Part shown: positions 25,671 through 33,887 of the stretch, piece after piece
Layout: each line of letters opens with the position of its first letter
Position numbering within the stretch: position 1 is the first letter of the stretch
Assembly: GCA_938091745.1 (NCBI GenBank)
Contig: CALLJK010000009.1
Coordinates: forward strand, 218,957 to 282,956
From: Candidatus Bipolaricaulota bacterium
Lineage (GTDB): Bacteria; Bipolaricaulota; Bipolaricaulia; RBG-16-55-9; DRXL01
Length of the DNA: 64,000 bases
Direction of reading: 5' to 3'
Position numbers and translations under genes: made by a program
Notes under the pieces: generated by a model
The model's database searches: none
The model's input: only the letters and a program-made list of their open reading frames with translations
What the model was told of the DNA's origin: nothing

Positions 25671-25684
25671 GCGGGGTGAGGGCC
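25616..25684 (+). repeat. Palindromic element, family B, at the ctaA 3' end
   Basis: 69 bp, outer arms GGCCCTTACCCC/GGGGTGAGGGCC (one mismatch) and inner arms CCCCTCTCCCGTAG/CTACGGGAGAGGGG. It contains the ctaA stop codon at 25668-25670. Confidence 0.85.
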
Positions 25685-25708
25685 TGAAAGAGGAGAAGCA
25701 CACGCATC

Positions 25709-26599
25709 ATGACGACCGTCGCCCAACGCACAGCTTTTCGCCAGACGCTCGCAGATTATGTAGCTCTCACCAAGCCGCGCATCACGCTCTTAGTCTTGGT
25801 GACGACCGCAGCGGCGTTTTGGCTTGCTGCGAAAGACTCGTTCTCGCTGGGGCTCTTCGCGATTACTCTCGTGGGGACGGGGCTGGCATCTTCGGCTGCT
25901 GGGGTTTTGAACTGTCTCATCGACCGTGACGTAGACTCGCTCATGGTGCGCACGCGCACGCGGCCCCTGCCCGCGGGCCGCGTGCAGCCCGTATCAGCTA
26001 TGCTCTTCGGGATTGCGCTCACGCTCGCTTCGTGTGCGGTGCTCGCTCTAGGGGCGAATCTCCTCGCCGCGGGCCTGGCGCTCTTTGCAGTTCTGTTCTA
26101 TACGCTTGTATACACGCGCTGGCTGAAGCGTTCCTCCCCGTGGTGCACAGAGATCGGCGGGATCGCTGGGGCGATGCCCCCGCTCATAGGCTGGGCCGCC
26201 GCCACAGGGCAGATCGAAGCCCCGGCCCTCGTGCTCTTTGGGATTCTTCTGCTCTGGCAGCCGCCGCACTTTTGGGCCTTGGCTCTGGGACGAGTCGAAG
26301 AGTACAAAGCAGCGAGTCTCCCAATCCTCCCTGTGGTGTACGGCGAGCGCGCCACGCGCCGACGCAGCTTACTCTATGCGTTGGTGCTCTTGCCCACAAG
26401 TCTCTTGCTCTTCTACCCCTTGAGAGTGACGGGCATCTTCTACGCCGTGGGAGCGCTCCTGCTTAGCATCGGGTTCGTTTATCGTGCGTGGAGAGACTGG
26501 CGTTCCCCAAGCCCTGCCAACGGGAAGAAGCTCTTCTTGTACTCGATGCTCTATCTCGCGATGCTCTTCTTGGTGCTCGTCGTTAGCGTGCAGTTATGA
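25709..26599 (+). CDS. ctaB: Protoheme IX farnesyltransferase (heme O synthase)
   Basis: 296 residues of a UbiA-type prenyltransferase. It attaches farnesyl to heme B for the aa3 oxidase. The Asp-rich motifs NCLIDRDVDSLMVRTRTRPLP (heme O synthase-specific, near residue 70) and YGERATRR are present, as are about eight to nine helices. A GAGGAG sequence lies upstream. Its stop overlaps the next ATG (ATGA). Confidence 0.93.
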   Translation: MTTVAQRTAFRQTLADYVALTKPRITLLVLVTTAAAFWLAAKDSFSLGLFAITLVGTGLASSAAGVLNCLIDRDVDSLMVRTRTRPLPAGRVQPVSAMLFGIALTLASCAVLALGANLLAAGLALFAVLFYTLVYTRWLKRSSPWCTEIGGIAGAMPPLIGWAAATGQIEAPALVLFGILLLWQPPHFWALALGRVEEYKAASLPILPVVYGERATRRRSLLYALVLLPTSLLLFYPLRVTGIFYAVGALLLSIGFVYRAWRDWRSPSPANGKKLFLYSMLYLAMLFLVLVVSVQL

Positions 26600-27009
26600 A
26601 CGCGATTGCTCTGATCCCCACTGCTAATGCTGTGCTCAACTTTCTGAGCGCGCTCTTGATCTTGCTAGGGTTATATTTTATCAAGCGTGGGCGGCGCGAG
26701 CCTCACAGAAAGTGTATGGTGACAGCGTTTGCGCTGTCTGTGCTCTTTCTAGTTCTGTATGGGATACGCTACGCGCTGACCGGCCCGACGCCCTACACCG
26801 GCCCGGCCCGTTCTATCTATCTGCTCATTCTGGGGACGCACACCCCATTGGCAGCACTCACGCCCATCTTCGTCATCGTTACTCTCCGTCGCGCGCTGCG
26901 CGGCGACTTCGCTCAGCACAAGAAGATCGCTCGCATTGCGTTTCCCATCTGGCTCTATGTCTCCGTGACGGGGTTGATCATTTACGCGATGCTCCATTAT
27001 GCGCATTAG
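26596..27009 (+). CDS. DUF420 membrane protein, oxidase assembly
   Basis: 137 residues, four membrane helices. PTANAVLNFLSALLILLGLYFIKRG, HRKCM and HTPLAALTPIFVIVTL are the hallmarks of DUF420 (YozB/CtaM-type). CtaM is needed for heme A oxidase activity in some Firmicutes, which fits the location here. It ends the operon and overlaps the convergent metal permease gene by 4 bases. Confidence 0.85.
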   Translation: MNAIALIPTANAVLNFLSALLILLGLYFIKRGRREPHRKCMVTAFALSVLFLVLYGIRYALTGPTPYTGPARSIYLLILGTHTPLAALTPIFVIVTLRRALRGDFAQHKKIARIAFPIWLYVSVTGLIIYAMLHYAH

Positions 27010-27815
27010 CGGCGCCGCTTGGGGGAGCGCCAGACCGCTAGCCCAAACCCTACCGTCGAGACGAGCACAATAGCGCTCCCTATGGGGAGATCGAACGCAA
27101 ACGACAGCGCTATGCCCACACCCGCATAGCTCACTCCTAACAGAGCAGCCCAGAAGAAGATCTTTTTTAAGTCATACAAAAACTGAAACGCTGTCGCCGC
27201 GGGGCTCTGTAACAGGACAAAGACGAGCAGCCCTCCTACCAAGCGCAACGCCAGAGCAATAGTCGCTCCCGTTAAGAAGAGAATCAGATAATAGAAGGGT
27301 CTTGTGGGGATGCCCGACTCTTCGGCAAGCTTGCGATCAAACAAGAGCGCTTGGAACTCTTTGAAAAAAAGCCCGATCGTAAGCACTATAGCCCCTGTGA
27401 GCCCCATGAGCCAGAGAAAATCTGTGTGAGTCATTGCCAAGAGACTTCCCCATAACAGCCCCAGAGCCGAGCTGCTCATCGCTGTTCCTGGCGCAAGATA
27501 GAGAAAGATCAACCCCAGGGCCATCGTCAACGGGAAGAGCACCCCAGTGATAACATCAGCTGGGAGCTTGGCGCGCTCGGCCACTGGGCCGAGTACTGCA
27601 GCAGTCAAGACTGAAGCGATTAATGCTAAAGTTAACGGCTCTATTCCCAAAGCAAGCCCTAAAGCTGCGCCAGCAAACGCCGCGTGGGACATCGTAAAGC
27701 CCAGCGAGCTCAAACGAAGCCGAACGACGAACGTCCCCAGCAGCCCGCAGGCTGCGCCGGTCAGGGCTGCCCCACCCACGAGCGTGACGATCAAACTCCA
27801 CGGTAACCCGTACAT
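27006..27815 (-). CDS. Metal ABC transporter permease (ZnuB/TroC family)
   Basis: 269 residues with about eight to nine helices. It belongs to the ABC-3 family of zinc, manganese and related importers (LSSLGFTMSHAAFAGAALG, with the GPVAERAKLPADVITGVLFPL region). It ends the NikR-linked operon. Metal specificity cannot be read from the permease; NikR suggests nickel or cobalt, the family suggests zinc or manganese. Confidence 0.88.
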   Translation of the reverse strand: MYGLPWSLIVTLVGGAALTGAACGLLGTFVVRLRLSSLGFTMSHAAFAGAALGLALGIEPLTLALIASVLTAAVLGPVAERAKLPADVITGVLFPLTMALGLIFLYLAPGTAMSSSALGLLWGSLLAMTHTDFLWLMGLTGAIVLTIGLFFKEFQALLFDRKLAEESGIPTRPFYYLILFLTGATIALALRLVGGLLVFVLLQSPAATAFQFLYDLKKIFFWAALLGVSYAGVGIALSFAFDLPIGSAIVLVSTVGFGLAVWRSPKRRR

Positions 27816-27819
27816 CGCT

Positions 27820-28548
27820 CTATTTCCCGTAAGCGAGCGTGAAAGCCTGCACGACGCGCTCCCGCGCCCCGTCTTGCCTTATGCGCCCTCCGTCGAGCAA
27901 GACAACTCGATGACAATGTGACGGGATCGCTTCAAGATCATGCAAGACTATAAGCGTCGTAAGCCCGCGCTCGCGGTGCCAGCGCGCGATGAGCTCGGCG
28001 ACTTCGTCGCGCGCCGCAAAATCGAGATGGCTGAAGGGTTCATCTAATAACAAGATTTTTGGTTCTTTCGCGAGCGCACGCGCGAGCAAGACCTTCTGCT
28101 GCTGACCTCCCGAGAGTTTTCCGATGGGGCGCTCGGCAAGCTCCGCCAATCCCAGCAACTCTAAAGCTTCTTGAACCCGTGTGCGATCTTCTGTTGAGGG
28201 TCGACGGAGCAGCCCGATCTGCCCATAGCGCCCCATGAGCACGACGTCTCTCACTAAGACCGGAGTCGTCTCGTCGAACTGAAACTCTTGGGGCACGTAA
28301 CCGATCTGGCTGCGGAGCTGCGGGCCGAATCGCGCGACGTCTTGTCCAAGCACTAAGACTTGCCCGCGCGTGTAGGGCAAGAGCCCATTGATCGTCTCAA
28401 GAAGCGTTGTCTTGCCCGCGCCGTTAGGCCCAATGATCGCGACGAACTCCCCTAGCTCAATTGAGAGATTGATCTCACGGATCGCCGGGACGCGCTCGCC
28501 CTCGTAGACCGTCGAGACATCTCGAAGCTCAATTACAGGAGTCGCCAT
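27820..28548 (-). CDS. Metal ABC transporter ATP-binding protein (ZnuC family)
   Basis: 242 residues. Walker A GPNGAGKTT, signature LSGGQQQKVLLARAL, Walker B ILLLDEPF and switch His (LIVLHDLEAI) are intact. The family match is to ZnuC/MntB-type ATPases. It overlaps the FmdE-like gene by 16 bases and lies 4 bases upstream of the permease. Confidence 0.9.
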   Translation of the reverse strand: MATPVIELRDVSTVYEGERVPAIREINLSIELGEFVAIIGPNGAGKTTLLETINGLLPYTRGQVLVLGQDVARFGPQLRSQIGYVPQEFQFDETTPVLVRDVVLMGRYGQIGLLRRPSTEDRTRVQEALELLGLAELAERPIGKLSGGQQQKVLLARALAKEPKILLLDEPFSHLDFAARDEVAELIARWHRERGLTTLIVLHDLEAIPSHCHRVVLLDGGRIRQDGARERVVQAFTLAYGK

Positions 28549-28961
28549 GTGAAAAGCTCTTCATCAGAAGCGCGCAGCACAGTCTTGGCTGCGGTTTCGC
28601 CATCTAGTTGTGCGAATTTTTCTGGCCATTCTGGGCGAAGCTCGATCACCACGCTCTGATCTGTGGTGCGAAAGAGAGCGCGCGCGTGCCCTCCGCCATG
28701 CACAGCGATGTTGCCCTTGCCCAGCGTGCAGCCAGTCGCTACTTGGAGCCCATCAACAAGACAGGAGACAGGGGGTGTGACCCCCGTCTCTGCTGTCACG
28801 GTAAGCCCTGTGTAACCGCGCGATCGGATCAAGCGTAGTGCCAGAAGCCCCATCTTCACCCCACAGATGAGATACGGCCCCAGGTGCCCGTGAAACTCGA
28901 CCGCACGAGAGACAAGTTCATTCAGATCAACTTCAGCAACGTCGATCTCGCGCATCTTCAT
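28533..28961 (-). CDS. FmdE-like protein, truncated form without zinc ribbon
   Basis: 142 residues. HGHLGPYLICGVKMG, SCLVDGLQVATGCTLGKGN and the following strands match the FmdE (formylmethanofuran dehydrogenase subunit E-like) core. Full-length FmdE has a C-terminal zinc-ribbon domain, absent here. The Cys and His residues (HGHLG, C-x-D, TGCT) could bind a metal. It lies between the binding protein and the ATPase and overlaps both, so it is probably part of the metal uptake system; function not established. Confidence 0.78.
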   Translation of the reverse strand: MKMREIDVAEVDLNELVSRAVEFHGHLGPYLICGVKMGLLALRLIRSRGYTGLTVTAETGVTPPVSCLVDGLQVATGCTLGKGNIAVHGGGHARALFRTTDQSVVIELRPEWPEKFAQLDGETAAKTVLRASDEELFTWRLL

Positions 28962-29794
28962 GGCCGTCGCCGATAGCTCTCAAGGGCTTCAAACATCTGA
29001 GTTCCGTTGTGGGCAATCACTTCGAGATAGTCCCGAGTGTTGGGCACGGCGCCGGGGAAGTTCGTCAACACAACGTTGATAGCGCCGATCTCGAACGCCA
29101 GCCGCGCCCCTAGCCCAACGCCGCTCTGGAGATTGTCCACGACGAGCGCGACCTTCTGCTCGCGCCCTAACTGTACTAGCTGTAAGAAAAGCTGAGCCGA
29201 GACGCGCTCCGGCGGCGGATAGGTGCCAACGACATTAAAACCTAGCCAACTCACAAACTTTGCTTGAAAGGCTTGACTGATCACCTTCGCTTCTTGGACG
29301 TTGAGCTGCTGCGCTCGCGCGAGCAGTCTTCCCGCGAGCTCTTCGATGCGCTTCTGAAACGCCAGAGCGTTCTGCTGCATAACCGAAGCGTCTTTGGGAA
29401 GAATCTTGGCGAGTGCGTCCTGGACAATGCCCACTTGCTGGATAGCGTTGGGAGGCACGTTCCAGTCGTCGCCGGTCTTCACAACTACTGCTTTGCTCCC
29501 CGAAGATTTGACGAGATTCTCCAGCCATGGCTCAAACCCATGATGCAAGACGAGCGCTGCCCGAGCTACAGCCGCAACATCGCTAGGACGTATGTCATAG
29601 TGTGCTGGGCACATCCCACCGGGGATGAGCACGATAAGCTCTACTCGGTCTTCCGCGACTTTGCGCACGAAATCGCCTATGATCTCCGTGGTGGCCACAA
29701 CGATCGGCTTCTCTTGAGCGTGCCCAACTTTCAGGAGCCCCAGCCCTGTCCCAATCAGCGCAATTCCCAAAAGCACTAGTATGATCTTGCGCAT
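28958..29794 (-). CDS. Metal ABC transporter substrate-binding protein (ZnuA/TroA family)
   Basis: 278 residues with a signal peptide (1-26). Cluster A-I binding protein: VVATTEIIGDFVRKVAEDRVELIVLIPGG, H65 in PAHYDIRPSD, a His in VLHHGFEPWL and a typical Asp near the end (LEVIAHN region). There is no His-rich loop, as in TroA-type rather than ZnuA proteins. The ATG at 29794 follows AAGGAGGT; an upstream in-frame start has none. A TAGCACG-containing operator lies 22 bases upstream. Confidence 0.88.
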   Translation of the reverse strand: MRKIILVLLGIALIGTGLGLLKVGHAQEKPIVVATTEIIGDFVRKVAEDRVELIVLIPGGMCPAHYDIRPSDVAAVARAALVLHHGFEPWLENLVKSSGSKAVVVKTGDDWNVPPNAIQQVGIVQDALAKILPKDASVMQQNALAFQKRIEELAGRLLARAQQLNVQEAKVISQAFQAKFVSWLGFNVVGTYPPPERVSAQLFLQLVQLGREQKVALVVDNLQSGVGLGARLAFEIGAINVVLTNFPGAVPNTRDYLEVIAHNGTQMFEALESYRRRP

Positions 29795-29815
29795 AGCGAG
29801 TGTGACCTCCTTTCG

Positions 29816-29842
29816 TAGCACGCTTATTCTAAGCGTAGCACG
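29816..29842. promoter_or_regulatory. Candidate NikR operator of the metal importer
   Basis: TAGCACG occurs twice in direct repeat (29816-29822 and 29836-29842), around the inverted repeat CGCTTA-TTC-TAAGCG (29821-29835). The same TAGCACG half-site forms the nikR palindrome at 30280. With the same 11-base spacing the second half reads CGTAGCA, a 4 of 7 match to CGTGCTA. A TAGAAT -10 lies inside it on the minus strand. Confidence 0.55.
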
Positions 29843-29863
29843 ATTTGATTAAAAATAAGAGAC

Positions 29864-30280
29864 TCACCGAAGCCCACGTCCTGTAGAAGTCGCCGTCAGC
29901 TTGCCGTGTCTCACCCCCTTCATTCCGATGAGCTTGGTCGCGAGTTCTTCAATCTGACGTCCTGTGCCGCGCACCGCGATGATCTCCAAGCAATTGTCGT
30001 GGTCTAGGTGAATGTGCATGGTCGAGAGAATCTGTTCGTGATACTTGTGCTGGATATCTGTAAGCTGGGCTTCTAAACTGCGGGCGTGATGGTCATAGAG
30101 CAACGTGACGACCCCGACGACTTCTTCATTGGCTTGCCATTGCTGCTGCACGAGGGCGTCGCGCATCAAATCTCTGAGAGCTTCTGAACGATTCGCATAA
30201 CCCCGCGCCACCGTGAGCTTGTCAAATTTTTCTAGCAGCTCTTCGTCAACCGCGACGCCGAAACGCACCAGCTCGCCCAT
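29864..30280 (-). CDS. nikR: Nickel-responsive regulator NikR
   Basis: 138 residues: an N-terminal ribbon-helix-helix (about 1-45, MGELVRFGVAVDEELLEKFD) and an ACT-type nickel domain. Ligands match E. coli NikR with a two-residue offset: H78, H89, H91, C97 (TMHIHLDHDNCLEII). It binds Ni(II) and represses transport genes. It is followed by a metal ABC operon and overlaps its own operator. Confidence 0.93.
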   Translation of the reverse strand: MGELVRFGVAVDEELLEKFDKLTVARGYANRSEALRDLMRDALVQQQWQANEEVVGVVTLLYDHHARSLEAQLTDIQHKYHEQILSTMHIHLDHDNCLEIIAVRGTGRQIEELATKLIGMKGVRHGKLTATSTGRGLR

Positions 30281-30304
30281 AGCACGTTTTATAATAACGT
30301 GCTA
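30280..30304. promoter_or_regulatory. Candidate NikR operator at the nikR start
   Basis: Perfect inverted repeat, TAGCACGTT, seven spacer bases, AACGTGCTA. It overlaps the first base of nikR and the promoter -10, so binding would repress nikR. Confidence 0.7.
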
Positions 30305-30319
30305 CAAGAGTCGTGCCAA
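30291..30319 (-). promoter_or_regulatory. nikR promoter
   Basis: Minus strand: -35 TTGGCA (30319-30314), 17-base spacer, -10 TATTAT (30296-30291). The -10 lies within the operator. The 30305-30389 stretch to the next gene holds nothing else I can assign. Confidence 0.7.
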
Positions 30320-30389
30320 TGACCGCGATCAGCTCAGAATTTGATCTTGGGCAAGCTCCGCTTCGGGTTCACCTGAACACGCAAGCTTC

Positions 30390-31520
30390 CTACCCTGTCG
30401 AGGGTTGGCGCTCCGCTCGCAGTACTTTTTCGAGCATCCACGCCACGACGCCTAGCCCAGCAACAAACAGAATCAGAAAGACAACCAACGGACTAAGCTG
30501 GAGGTTGACCGGCTCCGCTGTCACGTCCACGAACTTGCTCAGCTCAATGTTTTGCACAAACTGACGGCTGATCGCGTTGAGCCCCAAGACGCCAAACTGT
30601 GCTAACCCTGTCACAATCGCGAGCGTCTGCGTGATCTGTCGGCGCTGGAAGAGAATCAAGAGCCAGGGCACCCCCGGCCCCAGGGCCGTCAGCACCGTCA
30701 GAAGTATGAGCGGGCTTGCGAACATCTGATCGCGCACGTCCGTAGACCACGTGCCAAAGACGTACCACAAGCCCATCACCGCGAACCAGATCAGACCGAT
30801 AGTATACAGCTTCAGCGCGAAGCTTCCAGCCCACCTTCTGTACCCTGCGCTTTCGCGGCGGGCGAAGACCCCAGCGTCAAACACCGTATACGCTGCCACG
30901 GTCGTCAGCGCTAATCCAAACATCATGAGCCAGCGAGGCCAGAGTGTCGGGTCAGCCAGATTGAGCGCGGTGCCCAGCGGCGCGCCGGCGACGCTCGTGC
31001 TCTGCCAGATCTGGGGCCAGGCGTCCAGATTCGTCATGAGACTGAACCCATTGGAGAAGAGAAACCCTATCGCGAGAAACAAGATCGCCGAGATCCAGCC
31101 CGCAACACGTTTGAACAGTGTCAGCTCCGCGTTATCTTTGAGGCCCGTCACATAGATATAGACCCCATAGTATGCAAACGTCAAGAGAATAATTATCAAG
31201 AACCAGGGCCAAGCCATGAGAATTGTCGCGGGATAGAAGACGCGATAGTACGCGACTTGCGTAAACAGCAACGGCACGATCCCAAAATTCACGCCCAGCG
31301 CGATGATGACCGACATCTGTTTTAGTAGTCGTGCCGACCAGCGCTGCGCTTCTGTGCTGCCCCAGCGCGCTAATATCATGGCTAACAGAGTCCCAGCAAA
31401 CCATAGGTGCATCGGCCCCATGTGCAGCGTGAAGCCCAAGACTTTGAACGTCACTAAGAACCAATAGGGGGCCGGGTATCCCAGCGGGCTTGGTGGACCG
31501 ATCAGCTCTGTCGGGTTCAT
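30390..31520 (-). CDS. Membrane partner of the bd-like oxidase, eight to ten helices
   Basis: 376 residues from ATG 31520. It is highly hydrophobic, with about nine membrane helices and a short N-terminal segment (MNPTELIGPPSPLGYPAP). It opens with FKVLGFTLHMGPMHLWFAGTLL, which carries two His in a helix. It has no cytochrome motif. It follows the cytochrome bd-like gene by two bases and probably forms the second subunit, in the way CydB pairs with CydA. Also called a cytochrome bd-like small subunit in similar gene pairs; I cannot place it in a named family from sequence alone. Confidence 0.7.
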   Translation of the reverse strand: MNPTELIGPPSPLGYPAPYWFLVTFKVLGFTLHMGPMHLWFAGTLLAMILARWGSTEAQRWSARLLKQMSVIIALGVNFGIVPLLFTQVAYYRVFYPATILMAWPWFLIIILLTFAYYGVYIYVTGLKDNAELTLFKRVAGWISAILFLAIGFLFSNGFSLMTNLDAWPQIWQSTSVAGAPLGTALNLADPTLWPRWLMMFGLALTTVAAYTVFDAGVFARRESAGYRRWAGSFALKLYTIGLIWFAVMGLWYVFGTWSTDVRDQMFASPLILLTVLTALGPGVPWLLILFQRRQITQTLAIVTGLAQFGVLGLNAISRQFVQNIELSKFVDVTAEPVNLQLSPLVVFLILFVAGLGVVAWMLEKVLRAERQPSTG

Positions 31521-31522
31521 AG

Positions 31523-32884
31523 TTATTTCATCCCTCCTGGGCGCGGCGGCGCAATCGAGATCAGATATTTGGTCAGCAGTTCGGCTTCTTCGGGAGTTCC
31601 CGCCCACGGCGGCATGAAGAAGTGAAATTTCTCGGTGTTCTGCACGAGATTCTTGATCATCTCGAGGGTCCAGCCGCGCACAAGCTGCGCTGCTGCTGAG
31701 TAGCCCTCGCGCGTCGCATGACACGAGCTACAGTGATACTGAAAGAGCACCTTGCCCAGCTCACGCTGATCTGCTTCAGGGAGAGCGAGCAGCTTCTGTT
31801 CATCAATCTGCTGGGATTGCACAGCATTGGAGTAGCGCGATCTCACCCAGGCGCTTGTCCACGTGCCCCCTTCTAAGTAGCCCTTCTCGCGCAGCGTCGG
31901 CAACTCTTCTGGGAAAATCTGATTGCTGTAGACGACGTTATAGATAATATATGGCTTGCGCACCGCTTCGCGGACGAACTCCCCTGTGCTGAAGACTGTC
32001 AGCCCCATGCCAAAGAGCACGAGAGCAAACCCAGGGCTCACCCAACTTGGGTTGCGCAGCGGCCCAAGATAGAGCATGACGAAGACAGCGATCGTGAGCG
32101 CGAAGATCAAGACCATCATGATGTTGAGCGAGCTGGCTGCAGCCAGAGCGGCTTTCGCTGATTCGGGCAAGAAGATATACCATCCCAGACCACCAAGAAT
32201 GACACACGCTGCTCCAACAAGCGCCGGCAGCGTCGAGCGCGACGCGATGAGATCGCGCAATGTCGTCTCTTTCACCCTGAACGATGCGTGGAGATAGACA
32301 TAGAGCGAGGTGAGCAGCAGCGCCCCGCCAGTGCGCGCGATCACTTGAGGGATAAACTGGGGATTGAAGAAACCCACCCAGAAATTTCTATTCTCCACCC
32401 ACGCGCCGGAGTTGAGCATGAACGCCGTGATCCCCGTAATGAGCACTAAGCTCATCCATGCCGAGAACGCATAGATCCACGCCATCGCTTGATGGACTTT
32501 GGGCTCTAGTCGCCCCCAATAATAGAAGAAGATGAACGCCGAGACGATCTCCAACACAAAGAAGACGTACTCCATGGCCCAACCGAAGACAAACGTGTGA
32601 ATGAGCGTCTCTGTTGCCAAGGGCGACGCCAGCCCAATCGTCCACCAAATCCCCACCCCGGTGATCGCACCGTAGACGACCGTGATCAAGATAAAGAACC
32701 ATGCGTGGTCTCTGAGATAGGCGAGATACTCCTTATTGTTGGTACGATACGCGTAGCGGGTCTCGACGGCAAGAAAGAGCCCACCGCCAACGGCGTAGTG
32801 TGAGACCAAGACGTGCAAGATCGCGATGAGCGCGATCAACATGGGAGATGTCAAGAACGGAACATACCAAGTAGGGTAATGCAT
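31523..32884 (-). CDS. bd-like quinol oxidase subunit I with fused cytochrome c domain
   Basis: 453 residues. Residues 1-345 form about eight helices similar to CydA-like quinol oxidase subunits (ILHVLVSHYAVGGGLFLAVETRYAYR, TGVGIWWTIGLAS, HTFVFGWAMEYVFFVLEI). His 24 and 29 are candidate heme ligands. The C-terminal about 60 residues carry a class I cytochrome c motif CSSCH (about 390) with a distal Met (FFMPPW). Such fusions are found in Nitrospira and related bacteria as bd-like oxidases; activity is unproven. It may oxidise quinol or a c-type donor. A -10-like TACAAT sits at 32914-32909. Confidence 0.75.
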   Translation of the reverse strand: MHYPTWYVPFLTSPMLIALIAILHVLVSHYAVGGGLFLAVETRYAYRTNNKEYLAYLRDHAWFFILITVVYGAITGVGIWWTIGLASPLATETLIHTFVFGWAMEYVFFVLEIVSAFIFFYYWGRLEPKVHQAMAWIYAFSAWMSLVLITGITAFMLNSGAWVENRNFWVGFFNPQFIPQVIARTGGALLLTSLYVYLHASFRVKETTLRDLIASRSTLPALVGAACVILGGLGWYIFLPESAKAALAAASSLNIMMVLIFALTIAVFVMLYLGPLRNPSWVSPGFALVLFGMGLTVFSTGEFVREAVRKPYIIYNVVYSNQIFPEELPTLREKGYLEGGTWTSAWVRSRYSNAVQSQQIDEQKLLALPEADQRELGKVLFQYHCSSCHATREGYSAAAQLVRGWTLEMIKNLVQNTEKFHFFMPPWAGTPEEAELLTKYLISIAPPRPGGMK

Positions 32885-32966
32885 TCTCTCACCCTTTCAT
32901 CAGTCGCTATTGTACCGGTATAAGGCGGGAGTTACCATGATCTGCGTCAGCTGATTCTTGGGCAAG

Positions 32967-33209
32967 CTACTCTTCTTCAAGCCCCAACAGCTCGGCAATG
33001 CGCGCTCTGTCAAATCCAACAACGATCTCGCCATCGATGTCCAGCACTGGCACGCCCGTCTGGCCACTTATGCGAATGAGGCGCTCCACAGCGTCTTCGT
33101 CTTCAGAAACATCTACTTCGGTATACTCGATCTCGTGCTCATCGAGAAATCGCTTGGCCGCTGCGCACCACGAGCACGTCGGCGTCGTATAAATCGTCAC
33201 TTCAGGCAT
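32967..33209 (-). CDS. Glutaredoxin-like small disulfide reductase
   Basis: 80 residues from ATG 33209 after a GGAGGAG ribosome site. Thioredoxin fold with active site CSWC (C12, C15), TGVPVLDIDG (cis-Pro) and GFDRARIAELLG, matching the glutaredoxin/NrdH-like group. It is downstream of the disulfide oxidoreductase and SQR and probably reduces thiol or persulfide products. Confidence 0.85.
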   Translation of the reverse strand: MPEVTIYTTPTCSWCAAAKRFLDEHEIEYTEVDVSEDEDAVERLIRISGQTGVPVLDIDGEIVVGFDRARIAELLGLEEE

Positions 33210-33219
33210 AGGCTCCTCC

Positions 33220-33861
33220 TTACGCTGCTTGCATGACTCGCGCGACGAACTCCCGCTCCGGCAAGGCTCCCTCAAACATCACTTCCCCGTCGTTGACAAC
33301 TGTCTTAGGCACCCCGTAGACGTTATATTTGTCAGCAAGATATGGAAACTCCAGCGCTGAGATCATATCGGCTTTAATTTTATCGCTATAGAGCGCCATC
33401 TTGTGCGCTATTCTGACGGCTGATGGACAATACGGACACGTAGGCGTCACGAAGACTTGAATGTGGATAGGCTTGATGAGCGTGTTGAGGAGCGTCTGAG
33501 TCTCTGCGGAGAGTTGGGTCGTCCCGCGCGAGACGTCTACGAGGTCTTCTAAGAACGCACTGAACTCATACCCCGCTGGGACGCCGAAGAACCGAATCCC
33601 GTAAACTTTTTGCCCTTCGAGAACGATAGCCGGGATCTTATCTACTCCGAAGCGCTGCGCCGTCTCTTGCTCATTTTTGAACTCGTAGACCTTCAAGATG
33701 AGCTTGTCTGAGAGCGCCGTGACTTCTTTGAGCAGCTCGTGCGTGATCTGGCACGGCTCGCACTCGAACTCTTGAGTGAAGTAGTGAATCGTCACGGGGT
33801 TGGAGAGCTGTTCCAAGATTTTTTGAACGTGTTTTTTGTTCGATTCTGTGAGCAACGGCAT
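33220..33861 (-). CDS. Protein disulfide oxidoreductase (PDO), two thioredoxin folds
   Basis: 213 residues from ATG 33861 with AAGGAGG before it. Two active sites: CEPC (34-37) and CPYC (142-145), each with its cis-Pro (IPA and VPK). This is the PDO/glutaredoxin-like family of Pyrococcus and Aquifex, common in thermophiles with disulfide-rich cytoplasm. It follows SQR in a sulfide-related operon. Confidence 0.88.
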   Translation of the reverse strand: MPLLTESNKKHVQKILEQLSNPVTIHYFTQEFECEPCQITHELLKEVTALSDKLILKVYEFKNEQETAQRFGVDKIPAIVLEGQKVYGIRFFGVPAGYEFSAFLEDLVDVSRGTTQLSAETQTLLNTLIKPIHIQVFVTPTCPYCPSAVRIAHKMALYSDKIKADMISALEFPYLADKYNVYGVPKTVVNDGEVMFEGALPEREFVARVMQAA

Positions 33862-33887
33862 AGAAATGACCTCCTTGGGTATTGGAG

